Source: Marinobacterium mangrovicola (lineage in GTDB: Bacteria; Pseudomonadota; Gammaproteobacteria; Pseudomonadales; Balneatricaceae). From it: a stretch of 64,000 nt of DNA. A model generated the notes under the pieces. The model saw only the letters and a program-made list of their open reading frames with translations. It had not been told where the DNA came from and made no database searches. Numbering within the stretch: the stretch's first letter is position 1; every line of letters starts with the position of its first letter. The DNA is taken from NCBI RefSeq assembly GCF_004339595.1, contig NZ_SMFU01000008.1, positions 372,001 to 436,000 of the forward strand, written 5' to 3'. Made by a program: the position numbers and the translations under genes. Of the stretch, positions 8,567 through 17,032 are shown in pieces.

Positions 8567-9709
8567 TTAAGCGAGATTACCCGACAGCTTTAACATCCTG
8601 GCCAGACTCTCGGCGGCGAACCTGAGGTTATCCGGCCCCTGTTTCAGTGCTTCATCCAGGCTGCAGACGCCGGGTACGATACTGAACACCGCTGTAATCC
8701 CCTCATCGTAGACCGCATCGATATCCCTGCCCACGGAGCCGGCCAAGGCGACAACGGGAACACCGTATTTTCTGGCGCGCCGCGCCACGCCGATCGGCGT
8801 TTTGCCTCTCAGTGACTGGCCGTCGATCCGCCCCTCGCCGGTAATCACCAACTGAGCGTCACCCAGGTGGTGCTCGATATTCACGGCATCCAGTACGATA
8901 TCGACGCCGCTTTTCAGGCTGGCGTTGAAACAGGCGAGAAATGCCGCGCCGAGACCGCCAGCTGCGCCGGCGCCCGGGGCGTTGATGACCTGTTTATCCA
9001 GCGTGCGTTCGACAAGCTGGCCGAAGTGGCCAAGGTTGGCATCCAGGGCCAGTACCATCTCGGGATCGGCGCCTTTCTGCGGTCCGAAAATAGCCGAGGC
9101 ACCGTTTTCCCCGATAAGCGGGTTATCCACATCGCAGGCGATCTCGAAGCTGACCTGCTGCAGGCGCGGATCGAAGTCGCTCAGGTCTATCTGTGCTAAC
9201 TCTGATAGCGCACCGCCGCCGGGTTGCAGCTCCTGTCCCTGTTGGTCGAGCAGCCTGGCGCCGAGAGCCTGGAGCATACCGGCGCCCGCATCGTTGGTGG
9301 CGCTGCCGCCCAGGCCAATAATAAAGCGTTTGGCACCCTGGTCGAGCGCGGCCAGGATCAGCTCGCCGGTGCCCCGGGTTGTGGTCAGCCAGGGGTTGCG
9401 GGATTCCGGCGTCAGAAGATCCAGCCCCGATGCAGCGGCGGCATCGATAACAGCGGTTTCGCCATCGCCGAGCAGTGCCCAGCGTGCCTCCATCAGTCGG
9501 CCCAAGGGATCGCTGACTTCGGCTGAAAACCACTGGCCGTCGGTGGCGTTCACCAGTGCTTCGCTTGTGCCTTCGCCGCCATCGGCGACCGGCAACGGGA
9601 TCAGTTCCGCGTGGCTGAGCAGCGGGGCTATACCTTCGGCAATCAGTGCAGCAGCCTCAGAGGCGCTCAGGCTTTCCTTGAACGAGTCGGGTGCGATAAC
9701 TATTTTCAT
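8567..9709 (-). CDS. glxK: Glycerate 2-kinase (GlxK/GarK type I)
   Basis: 380 residues starting MKIVIAPDSFKESLSA at 9709. The frame stays open 42 codons upstream, but that extension is non-conserved in character, and the MKIVIAPDSFK start is diagnostic for this family. Other marks are PVADGGEGTSEALV, IGLGGSATNDAGAGMLQALGA, GAAGGLGAAFLA and VITGEGRIDGQSLRGKTP. It phosphorylates D-glycerate, with 2-phosphoglycerate the usual product of this type. It lies downstream of tctCBA and a TetR gene on the same strand with a 222-base gap, so it may be the last step of the pathway encoded by this island. Confidence 0.92.
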   Translation of the reverse strand: MKIVIAPDSFKESLSASEAAALIAEGIAPLLSHAELIPLPVADGGEGTSEALVNATDGQWFSAEVSDPLGRLMEARWALLGDGETAVIDAAAASGLDLLTPESRNPWLTTTRGTGELILAALDQGAKRFIIGLGGSATNDAGAGMLQALGARLLDQQGQELQPGGGALSELAQIDLSDFDPRLQQVSFEIACDVDNPLIGENGASAIFGPQKGADPEMVLALDANLGHFGQLVERTLDKQVINAPGAGAAGGLGAAFLACFNASLKSGVDIVLDAVNIEHHLGDAQLVITGEGRIDGQSLRGKTPIGVARRARKYGVPVVALAGSVGRDIDAVYDEGITAVFSIVPGVCSLDEALKQGPDNLRFAAESLARMLKLSGNLA

Positions 9710-9931
9710 CTCTCTGCTCTTTACAGTTCTATTTATTGGTCTGCCTCTCCTTCTGCTTGCTATGGATCCAGGGGCACTATTGCCCTCAAGCGTGCTTGAG
9801 AAGAAAAGGGGGAGCCTGTCCTGAATGCTTTGCATCCAGGAGGAGCGAGCTTATATCGACTTTAGTCTTATTGTTTGCGTTATATAGATCGTGCGGAGAT
9901 GTCTGGTTTATCTTTTATTAAGTGATCTGAA

Positions 9932-10570
9932 TTATGCCTGAGAGGGCTGTTTGTATCTCAGATAATCCAGCACCATTGTTACTGCATGCGCTTCTCTTTC
10001 CTGAATATTGGGCAGGCTCAAAAGATCTACATCAAAAATAAAGGAAAGTGTCTGTGCGTTGGCGAGGTAAAAGTAGCCGAGTGCAGCTATAGAAATATAA
10101 AGCTGGATAGGATCTACGTCGTTTCTAAATATCTTTTCTGCAGCACCGCGCTGAATAATTTCCCGAATCTGGGATACCAGCGGCGAGTGCTGATCCTTGA
10201 TCTCCGGCAGAGTTTTGAGAAAACGCGCGTTATGCAGGTTTTCGGTGGTCAGCAGCTTGAGGAACCAGGGGTTCTGATAGAAGTGACGGAAGGTAAAGCG
10301 CACCAGCCTGTCCATCGCCTCTACCGGCGGGTATTGCTCGAGGCTGAGCTCCCGTTCCCCCTGGCGTATCGTCCGGTAGGCATCGGCCAGTACGGCACGA
10401 TACAGGTCCTCTTTGTTGCCGAAGTAATGGTAGATAAGCCGTTTGTTCGCTTCAGCGTTTTTGGCAATGCTATCCACCCGCGCTCCATCAAACCCTCGCT
10501 CGCAGAATTCTTCATGCGCTGCGTTAAGAATCTGTTGTTTAGTGGCTTCTGGGTTACGTTTACGGACCAT
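9932..10570 (-). CDS. TetR/AcrR family transcriptional regulator
   Basis: 212 residues. The N-terminal helix-turn-helix is clear: ATKQQILNAAHEEFCERGFDGARVDSIAKNAEANKRLIYHYF, then NKEDLYRAVL. The C-terminal ligand domain is all-helical and hydrophobic. It starts 15 bases after tctA on the same strand, so it is co-transcribed with the transporter it may control. The three GTAAC-N6-GTTAC-type palindromes in the divergent promoter region at 14.07-14.34 kb are the natural candidates for its operator, which would make the circuit autoregulatory. Effector unknown; probably the transported substrate or an intermediate. Confidence 0.88.
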   Translation of the reverse strand: MVRKRNPEATKQQILNAAHEEFCERGFDGARVDSIAKNAEANKRLIYHYFGNKEDLYRAVLADAYRTIRQGERELSLEQYPPVEAMDRLVRFTFRHFYQNPWFLKLLTTENLHNARFLKTLPEIKDQHSPLVSQIREIIQRGAAEKIFRNDVDPIQLYISIAALGYFYLANAQTLSFIFDVDLLSLPNIQEREAHAVTMVLDYLRYKQPSQA

Positions 10571-10585
10571 TAGGTGGACACCATT

Positions 10586-12142
10586 TCAAAGTTGGCTGGG
10601 TTTATCGGCAGTTTTAACCGGCGCTCGAGATAAACCGATGGATGCGAAAAGAGAAGCGACCATTTTTCTGAATAGCGGGATACTTAAAAGTATAGCTAAA
10701 AAAGTGACCGCGCATAGTACCATACTTATAGGTCGAGTAAAGAAAGGCGCAGGGTCACCGCCACTCAGCATCAGGCCTCGACGCAGGTTTGTATCAAGCA
10801 AAGTACCCAGAATAATACCCAGGACGATCGGCGCCATAGGGAATTTCAGCTCACGCAGAATAAAGCCGGCGATCCCGAAGAATATCATCACGTAGACATC
10901 AAACATGCGCTGGGTAATTGCAAAGGGGCCCACCACACAGAGTATGTAAACGATCGGCATCAGCTTTTCTCTGGGGATGGACAGTACCTTTATCAGCAGC
11001 TTGCTCATGGAAAGGCCGTAGGCGGTGATGGCGAGGGTGGTAAACAGCAGCATCGCGATAACCTGGTAGAGAAAGCTCGGGTTCTGGATCATCAGCGTTG
11101 GGCCGGGCTGGATGTCATGGATAAACATTGCCGCGATCAGTACCGCCGCTGAGGTGGAACCGGGGATCGCCAGGGTCAATACCGGGATCATGGCGCCTGG
11201 AATAACGGCGCTGTTGCCGGTTTCCGCCGCGGTGAGGCCTTCATAGGAGCCGTCACCGAACTTCTCTTTCTCCTTGCTGGCGCGGCGTGCGGCAGCGTAG
11301 GACGCCCAGCTGCCGATATCTTCACCGACGCCGGGGATGATGCCCACCAGGGTGCCGATGATGCCGGAGCGGAAGATGGTGCGGCGGTAACGCCAGACAT
11401 CAACGAAGCGCGGGATGACCCGGTCTTTCGAGGTGATCACCTGGGAGTCTTTGCGATTACGCATCACTGTCAGTATTTCGGCAAAACCGAAGGCGCCGAC
11501 CATGGCGGGAATAATACCTACGCCACCGGACAGTTCCGGCATATCGAAGGTAAAGCGCTGATAAGCCTGCAGGCTTTCCATGCCGATCATGGCCACCAGA
11601 AGACCGAGTATCCCGGAGATATAACCTTTCAGGGCGTCGGTAGGCGAGGTTAGCTTGCCACAGATCACCACACCAAAGGCTGCGAGCCAGAAAAACTCGT
11701 AGGAGCCGAAGTCGAAGGCAAGCTCGGACAGCATCGGTGCCAGCAGTGCCAGGCAGAAGATGCCTACCACGGTGCCGATCGCCGAGCTGGTAGTCGCAAG
11801 GCCCATGGCGTAACCCGCCAGGCCCTTTTTGGCCAGCGGATGACCGTCGAGACTGGTGGCGGCGCTGGCCGGCGTGCCCGGAATATTGAGCAGAATCGCG
11901 CTGCGGCTACCGCCATAAATGGCGCCGACGTACATGCAGATCAGCGAAAGAATCGCCTGATCCCCGGGCATGTTATAGGTGAGGGTGACCAGCAGTGCGA
12001 CCCCCATGGTGGCGGTGAGGCCCGGCAGCATGCCGATAATGATCCCCAGCAGTGTTGCCCAGGCAATGGTGAACAGGTTGGACAGGGTCATTAAATGACC
12101 TATGCCGTCACCCAGCATTGCCAATCCTTCAGAAAACAGCAT
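10586..12142 (-). CDS. tctA: Tripartite tricarboxylate transporter, large membrane subunit TctA
   Basis: 518-residue polytopic protein with about a dozen membrane helices. Family features include GMLPGLTATMGVALL, the IYGGSRSAILLNIPGTPASAATSLDGHPLA signature near residue 75-105, and a second inverted-repeat-like GIIPGVGEDIGSWASYAAARR and AIPGSTSAAVL. TctA forms the translocation pathway and works with TctB and the periplasmic receptor TctC. The gene follows tctB by 23 bases. The substrate cannot be read from TctA; family members carry citrate, other carboxylates or sugar acids. Confidence 0.93.
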   Translation of the reverse strand: MLFSEGLAMLGDGIGHLMTLSNLFTIAWATLLGIIIGMLPGLTATMGVALLVTLTYNMPGDQAILSLICMYVGAIYGGSRSAILLNIPGTPASAATSLDGHPLAKKGLAGYAMGLATTSSAIGTVVGIFCLALLAPMLSELAFDFGSYEFFWLAAFGVVICGKLTSPTDALKGYISGILGLLVAMIGMESLQAYQRFTFDMPELSGGVGIIPAMVGAFGFAEILTVMRNRKDSQVITSKDRVIPRFVDVWRYRRTIFRSGIIGTLVGIIPGVGEDIGSWASYAAARRASKEKEKFGDGSYEGLTAAETGNSAVIPGAMIPVLTLAIPGSTSAAVLIAAMFIHDIQPGPTLMIQNPSFLYQVIAMLLFTTLAITAYGLSMSKLLIKVLSIPREKLMPIVYILCVVGPFAITQRMFDVYVMIFFGIAGFILRELKFPMAPIVLGIILGTLLDTNLRRGLMLSGGDPAPFFTRPISMVLCAVTFLAILLSIPLFRKMVASLFASIGLSRAPVKTADKPSQL

Positions 12143-12165
12143 AACCAGCTCTCCTCTCTAATTTC

Positions 12166-12684
12166 TCAGGGCAGGCGAACGAGAAAACCATCCTGGAATA
12201 TCCAGGTGATCGCGATGCCTACCAACACCCCCTCGACGGCGGCGAGTGTCACGCAGCGTGCCAGGCCATGCTGTTTGTCGGAGATGAAGTACTCGAAGAT
12301 GAAAATGACGGCAAAGGTAAACAGAGCCGTGGCTATCCAGAACGGAAGCCGGCCGACCATACCCAGGGTGTAGAACAGGGCCAGGGCCAGCATGGTCAAT
12401 AAGCGACGCATTTCGTTGCTACGAAACAGGGCCGGGATCTCCAGGCTTCTGAAGTGCGCCGCCAGGTCGCCGGACCGGATCGAGCGCAGACTGAGGAGAA
12501 AGCCGCAAAGCGCGAGGCACGCGCCCAGTATCATCGGAACCAGGCCGGGGATGGCGTATCCGGGTACACCCCTGGTTTCCAGTCTTGGCATATTCCACGC
12601 GCTATAGAAGACGATAAGCCCCAGAGCGAGGAAAACCGCGCCGATAAAGAGATCGGACACTATAAGTCTGCTGTTGTTTTTCAT
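12166..12684 (-). CDS. tctB: Tripartite tricarboxylate transporter, small membrane subunit TctB
   Basis: 172 residues with four predicted membrane helices (near residues 10-28, 46-66, 92-112 and 118-135) and the short basic loops typical of TctB. An IPGLVPMILGACLALCGFLLSLRS segment is a family hallmark. It lies between tctC (62 bases upstream) and tctA (23 bases downstream), in the canonical order. Confidence 0.9.
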   Translation of the reverse strand: MKNNSRLIVSDLFIGAVFLALGLIVFYSAWNMPRLETRGVPGYAIPGLVPMILGACLALCGFLLSLRSIRSGDLAAHFRSLEIPALFRSNEMRRLLTMLALALFYTLGMVGRLPFWIATALFTFAVIFIFEYFISDKQHGLARCVTLAAVEGVLVGIAITWIFQDGFLVRLP

Positions 12685-12746
12685 GATCTGCTTGCCTTGA
12701 ACATGACAGGCCGCTCAGCGGACGAACCCACTGAGCAGCCGGAATG

Positions 12747-13781
12747 TCAGTGGGATACTTCAGCGTGTTTTTCGCAGTCGATACCGATCTCTTTGGGGTC
12801 GATAACGGCTTCGCCACGGGCCACATAGGCACAGGCGTTCTCGATAACGCTCGGCATGGCGCGGCGGCGCGCTTCATTACCGTAGGAGGGATCGAAGATG
12901 GCGCCCTGGTGGCGGGCATATTTCTCCAGCTCAGGTGAGTGCATCACCTGCTCTTCCCAGACCTTATCCATGGCGGCAATCACCTCTTGCGGTGCATCCT
13001 TGGGGATAAATACGCCGAAGTAGTCCGGTGCGATGGGGAAGTCCGGCAGCCAATTGGTGATCGGCGGGATAGGATCGGTGCCTTCGATCATCAGAGGCTG
13101 ATCGCTGAGTACTGCCAGGGGCTTGAGGCGGCCACCGCGAATCATCTCCGCCTGGGAGACCGCCAGTTGGGTGGTCACCATCGCTTCGCCGCGGGCTGCG
13201 GCAATCACTGCCGGGTTACCGCCGGGATAGGTGATCATGCGGTATTTGAAATCACCCGCATCACTGATTGACGAGATCGCCGTGCCGCCGGAAGAGACGA
13301 CCCCGGCGGTGGCGACGGTAATATCCTCGCCGCGCTCCTTGAAGGCGGCCAGCAGTTCACCGAAGTCATTGAACTCGCTGGAGGAGGGCACACTGACCAC
13401 CGGCACGTTGGCCACCGAGAGGTAGATATGCCAGTCATCGATATCCGTACCCTCAATCAATCCATTGACCGAATAGTTGGCGTTATTGGCAATCGCGTTG
13501 GCGGTCCACGTGTAACCGTCCTTTTTCGCCAGCAGGGTTTCCCGGGTACCTATAGCGCCCGAGGCGCCCGGCTGGTTGACCACGACGATGTTCTGGCCCA
13601 GCCCTTTTTCCAGCAGGGGTGCGGTGATGCGGGTAACCTGGTCGGTTGAGCCGCCAGCACCCCAGGGCACGATAATGTTGATCGGTTTTTCTGGTGTCCA
13701 TCCTTGAGCAAACGCGCAAGTGCTAACCAGGGTTGTTGCGATAAGACAGCTTTTAAGCGTGGTTTTTATCGGTCGCATCAT
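12747..13781 (-). CDS. tctC: Tripartite tricarboxylate transporter substrate-binding protein TctC
   Basis: 344 residues with a Sec signal peptide (to about FAQG, residue 26-27) and the Bug/TctC beginning EKPINIIVPWGAGGSTDQVTR, followed by VVNQPGASGAIGTRE and TITYPGGNPAV-like ligand-loop residues. It binds the substrate in the periplasm and feeds TctAB. It is the first gene of the minus-strand operon and has a roughly 290-base leader back to the predicted promoter at 14091-14119. Bug proteins usually bind carboxylates, which fits a sugar-acid or similar substrate for the divergent enzymes. Confidence 0.92.
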   Translation of the reverse strand: MMRPIKTTLKSCLIATTLVSTCAFAQGWTPEKPINIIVPWGAGGSTDQVTRITAPLLEKGLGQNIVVVNQPGASGAIGTRETLLAKKDGYTWTANAIANNANYSVNGLIEGTDIDDWHIYLSVANVPVVSVPSSSEFNDFGELLAAFKERGEDITVATAGVVSSGGTAISSISDAGDFKYRMITYPGGNPAVIAAARGEAMVTTQLAVSQAEMIRGGRLKPLAVLSDQPLMIEGTDPIPPITNWLPDFPIAPDYFGVFIPKDAPQEVIAAMDKVWEEQVMHSPELEKYARHQGAIFDPSYGNEARRRAMPSVIENACAYVARGEAVIDPKEIGIDCEKHAEVSH

Positions 13782-14071
13782 AATCTCCAGTCTTATTTTT
13801 CTTTTAACTTTGATTACTGCTTTTGGGGCTCCAGAGGTTCAGCCTCGCCTGGTAGCGGTTAGCCAATGCCTGGAGTGTCTTTGGAAAAGCTGAAGGAAGG
13901 ATAAGAACGTGCCGTCGACCCGAGCTGCGTTGAAGCGGTCGCCTGCCTGGCCATGCAAGTCATTGCACGCAGGTGAATTGCGTAGCCTGGTATTGCCCGG
14001 GTGGCAGTAGCTGCTCAGCCACCGGTGAGTCTTTGGGGTCAGTGAAAGTTTCATCGTTCTTATACTTATTT

Positions 14072-14087
14072 GTAACTTTATGGTTAC
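14072..14087. promoter_or_regulatory. Operator-like palindrome O1 (tctC side)
   Basis: GTAAC-TTTATG-GTTAC, a perfect 5+5 inverted repeat with 6-base spacer. It lies just downstream of the predicted minus-strand promoter for tctC. The same design occurs at 14262-14277 and 14320-14335. Candidate site for the TetR regulator encoded at the end of the tct genes. Confidence 0.6.
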
Positions 14088-14090
14088 CTG

Positions 14091-14119
14091 AGGCTAGCAG
14101 CGGTAATTTTTCTTGTCAA
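14091..14119 (-). promoter_or_regulatory. Predicted sigma-70 promoter for tctCBA-tetR
   Basis: On the minus strand, TTGACA (14119-14114), a 17-base spacer and TAGCCT (14096-14091). The -35 is consensus and the -10 is weak. The start would fall in O1, so a bound repressor would block it. A roughly 290-base untranslated leader would result. Confidence 0.5.
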
Positions 14120-14261
14120 TTGTTCGTTATTTGATCCGAATCCCCAGTCTTTTACCAGCGTTTACTAAACGGAAATCCTCCATTAATCCAAATTAAAAAA
14201 TAATAAAAACAATAATTTAAAAATAAATCAGATTGCTGTAGTGCTGAAAAATAAACCATAA

Positions 14262-14277
14262 ATAACTATTTGGTTAC
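14262..14277. promoter_or_regulatory. Operator-like palindrome O2
   Basis: ATAAC-TATTTG-GTTAC, the O1 pattern with one changed base. It ends 7 bases before the -35 box of the predicted plus-strand promoter. Surrounding bases 14180-14345 are strongly AT-rich. Confidence 0.55.
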
Positions 14278-14284
14278 ATATGTG

Positions 14285-14313
14285 TTGACTTCGAAAAAAG
14301 CCACTACTAGGAT
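14285..14313 (+). promoter_or_regulatory. Predicted sigma-70 promoter for the dehydrogenase/DUF993/isomerase operon
   Basis: TTGACT (14285-14290), 17-base spacer, TAGGAT (14308-14313). It is flanked by O2 upstream and O3 at the expected transcription start, the geometry expected for repression. It lies about 165 bases before the first gene. Confidence 0.55.
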
Positions 14314-14319
14314 TTGTAA

Positions 14320-14335
14320 GTATCTATACGGTTAC
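14320..14335. promoter_or_regulatory. Operator-like palindrome O3
   Basis: GTATC-TATACG-GTTAC, third copy of the palindrome, centred 58 bases from O2 and overlapping the predicted +1. O2 and O3 also share the longer direct repeat GGTTACATAT. Confidence 0.55.
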
Positions 14336-14478
14336 ATATCTTTTGGCCGGATAGGCATAGATCTGAAGGGCACATTGCCACGGGACAGGTTGGCAGGCCG
14401 GCTGAACGCTCAGCCCCTTTGGATTGAACAAGTTGATCTGCCCGGCCACGGGCGAAAACAAAAACAAGAGGTAGCACA

Positions 14479-15630
14479 ATGGCTGACGTAAGACTTGGAA
14501 TCATCATGCACGGTGTCACTGGTCGCATGGGTATGAATCAGCATCTGATCCGCTCGGTGCTGGCGATCCGTGACCAGGGTGGTGTCGTTCTCTCCAATGG
14601 CGATCGCGCCGTGCCGGATATCATCATCGTCGGCCGCGATGCCGATAAGATCGAACGCCTGGCGAAGAAGCACGGTGTAGAGCGCTGGACCACCGATCTG
14701 GATGCCGCCCTTGCCAATCCGGATGACAAGATCTTCTTCGATGCGGCTTCAACCCAGCTACGTGCGGGCCTGCTGAAAAAGGCGATGGATGCCGGTAAAG
14801 CGGTGTACTGTGAAAAGCCGACGGCGGAAAAGCTTGAAGTCGCCCTTGAACTGGCCCGCTATGCCAAAGAGAAAGGCGTTTGTAACGGCGTCGTACATGA
14901 CAAGCTGTCCCTGCCGGGTCTGATGAAGTTGAAGGCACTGCGTGACAACGGTTTCTTCGGTGAAATCCTGTCGGTGCGTGCCGAGTTCGGTTACTGGGTC
15001 TTCGAGGGGGACTGGCAGGCGGCGCAGCGTCCTAGCTGGAACTACCGCAAGCAGGATGGTGGCGGCATGATCCTGGATATGCTCTGCCACTGGCGCTACG
15101 TGCTCGATAACGTCATTGCACCGGTTAAGGCGGTAAGCTGCCTGGGCGCGACTCATATTCCCAAGCGTTGGGATGAGAAGGGCCAGCCCTATGAAGCCAC
15201 AGCCGATGATGCAGCGTACGCAACCTTCGAACTGGAAGGCGGCATCATCGCCCAGATCAACAGCTCCTGGTGCACCCGTGTCCGTCGCGATGACCTGGTG
15301 ACCTTTCATGTAGACGGCACTCTCGGTTCCGCCGTAGCCGGCCTGCATACCTGCCGTACCCAGAGCCGGGTCAACACCCCGAAACCGGTCTGGAACCCGG
15401 ATGAGCCGCAGACCATGGACTTCATGAACGACTGGGTCGAAGTGCCGGACAACATGCACTACGACAACGGCTTCAAGGTGCAGTGGGAAGACTACATCCG
15501 CCACGTGCTCGAAGGCGGCCCCTGGGAGTACGACCTGCTGGCCGGTGCCCGCGGTGTTCAGCTGGCCGAGCTGGGTCTGAAAAGCTGGGAAGAGCGTCGC
15601 TGGCTCGACGTGCCGGTACTCGAGGTTTAA
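14479..15630 (+). CDS. Gfo/Idh/MocA family oxidoreductase
   Basis: 383 residues. The N-terminal Rossmann domain starts LGIIMHGVTGRMGMNQHLIRS, then the family's CEKPTAE motif near residue 115 (catalytic-lysine loop) and a C-terminal alpha/beta domain. Expected to be an NAD(P)-dependent dehydrogenase acting on a polyol, sugar or sugar acid. AGAGG about 9 bases upstream sets the start. It heads the plus-strand operon, divergent from tctCBA, followed by a DUF993 protein and a TIM-barrel isomerase. The substrate is not recognisable. Confidence 0.88.
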   Translation: MADVRLGIIMHGVTGRMGMNQHLIRSVLAIRDQGGVVLSNGDRAVPDIIIVGRDADKIERLAKKHGVERWTTDLDAALANPDDKIFFDAASTQLRAGLLKKAMDAGKAVYCEKPTAEKLEVALELARYAKEKGVCNGVVHDKLSLPGLMKLKALRDNGFFGEILSVRAEFGYWVFEGDWQAAQRPSWNYRKQDGGGMILDMLCHWRYVLDNVIAPVKAVSCLGATHIPKRWDEKGQPYEATADDAAYATFELEGGIIAQINSSWCTRVRRDDLVTFHVDGTLGSAVAGLHTCRTQSRVNTPKPVWNPDEPQTMDFMNDWVEVPDNMHYDNGFKVQWEDYIRHVLEGGPWEYDLLAGARGVQLAELGLKSWEERRWLDVPVLEV

Positions 15631-15862
15631 TTCGGCACTGCAGTCGGAAGCAGGTGGGGTGAGCATACGCCTCGCACCCCCCGATGAACGCCTTCACCTG
15701 CTGCTCCTTCCCCCGGCTGCATTCATGCCGCTTTTTCTCACCCAAACCGGGCTCCCTTATTACCGGGATCGGTATCGGGAGCCGGTGCATCAGCACCGCG
15801 ACCCAGCGTTTGTCTGCGTCAGGGGATGCCCGGTTTCTGCAAATAAAAACAGAGTGATCCTT

Positions 15863-17029
15863 ATGTCTGAATTGATTCTGCCCGTCGCTGCCGGCGGCAC
15901 CGAGCGCTACCGGTTAAGCGCACAGCGTGAGTTTGCCCAGCAGATCGACGCTCCCTTGCCCCGCATCGCATACTCTGCAGCCCATGTCGTTGCCGACCCG
16001 CTGCGTGACTGTTCTCCCTGGCTGGAAGCGGCCGTGGACTGGGATGCCACCATCGCTTACCGCCAGTACCTCTGGAAACTGGGCCTGGGCGTCGCCGAGG
16101 CGATGGATACCGCGCAGCGCGGCATGGGGCTCGATTGGGAAGGTGCCAAGGAGCTGATCCGTCGCTCTCTGGATGCCGCCAGCGATTTCCCCGGCGCTCT
16201 GGTCGCCTGCGGCTGCGGTACCGATCATCTGCAGCCCGGGCCTGATGTCAGCGTTGATGACGTGATCCGCGCTTATGAAACCCAGATGGAATATATCGAA
16301 GGCCTGGGTGGCAAACTGATCATTATGGCCAGCCGTGCACTGGCGGCCTGCGCCCGCTCACCGGAAGACTATGCCAGGGTGTATGGCCGCATTCTGTCCC
16401 AGGCGAAAGAGCCGGTGGTGCTGCACTGGCTAGGCGAAATGTTCGACCCGGCGCTGAACGGTTACTGGGGCAAGGATGATCATGAAGCGGCGATGGATGT
16501 CTGCCTGGGGATCATCGAAGAGCACGCCGACAAGGTGGATGGCATCAAGATCTCTCTGCTGGACAAGGATAAAGAGATTGCGATGCGTCGCCGCCTGCCC
16601 GAGGGCGTGCTGATGTACACCGGTGACGACTTCAACTACGCCGAGCTGATCGAAGGCGATGAGCAGGGCCACTCCCACGCGCTGCTGGGAATCTTCGATG
16701 CCATCGCACCAGCGGCCAGCTCTGCGCTGCAGGCGCTGGGTAAAGGCGACCTGGCGACTTACCACGATATCCTGACGCCCACCGTGCCGCTGTCGCGCCA
16801 TATCTTCCAGGCGCCGACCCGCTTCTATAAGACCGGCGTGGTGTTCATGGCCTACCTGAACGGTCACCAGAACCATTTCAGCATGATCGGCGGGCAGCAG
16901 AGCACCCGGTCCGTGCAGCACCTGAGTGAACTCTTCCGTCTGGCCGATCAGGCCGGCCTGCTGACCAACCCGGATCTGGCCGTGGCGCGCATGCGCAACG
17001 TGCTGGCGACCTACGGTGTGGAGGGATAA
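15863..17029 (+). CDS. DUF993 family, dihydrodipicolinate synthase-like aldolase
   Basis: 388 residues from ATG 15863 (MSELILPVAAGG). The frame is open a further 68 codons upstream, but that part is Pro/Arg-rich and lacks domain character. The body (YRQYLWKLGLGVAEAMDTAQRGMGLDW, VACGCGTDHLQ, VLHWLGEMFDPALNGYWG, DGIKISLLDKDKE with a candidate Schiff-base lysine, VLMYTGDDFNY) fits DUF993, predicted to share the class I aldolase/DHDPS TIM barrel. Likely carbon-carbon cleavage step of the local pathway. It is followed after 3 bases by the isomerase gene, so they are translationally close. Confidence 0.82.
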   Translation: MSELILPVAAGGTERYRLSAQREFAQQIDAPLPRIAYSAAHVVADPLRDCSPWLEAAVDWDATIAYRQYLWKLGLGVAEAMDTAQRGMGLDWEGAKELIRRSLDAASDFPGALVACGCGTDHLQPGPDVSVDDVIRAYETQMEYIEGLGGKLIIMASRALAACARSPEDYARVYGRILSQAKEPVVLHWLGEMFDPALNGYWGKDDHEAAMDVCLGIIEEHADKVDGIKISLLDKDKEIAMRRRLPEGVLMYTGDDFNYAELIEGDEQGHSHALLGIFDAIAPAASSALQALGKGDLATYHDILTPTVPLSRHIFQAPTRFYKTGVVFMAYLNGHQNHFSMIGGQQSTRSVQHLSELFRLADQAGLLTNPDLAVARMRNVLATYGVEG

Positions 17030-17032
17030 ACG

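Noticed and set aside
8226-8570. 114-codon plus frame between DUF2946 and glycerate kinase genes
   Set aside because: Half of it is antisense to the DUF2946 gene, no ribosome site and no recognisable domain.
14270-14491. 73-codon plus frame in the divergent promoter region
   Set aside because: Runs across the predicted promoter and operator O3 and into the dehydrogenase start; not a gene.
15659-15862. N-terminal extension of the DUF993 gene
   Set aside because: Pro/Arg-rich, no family character; ATG 15863 gives the expected protein start.
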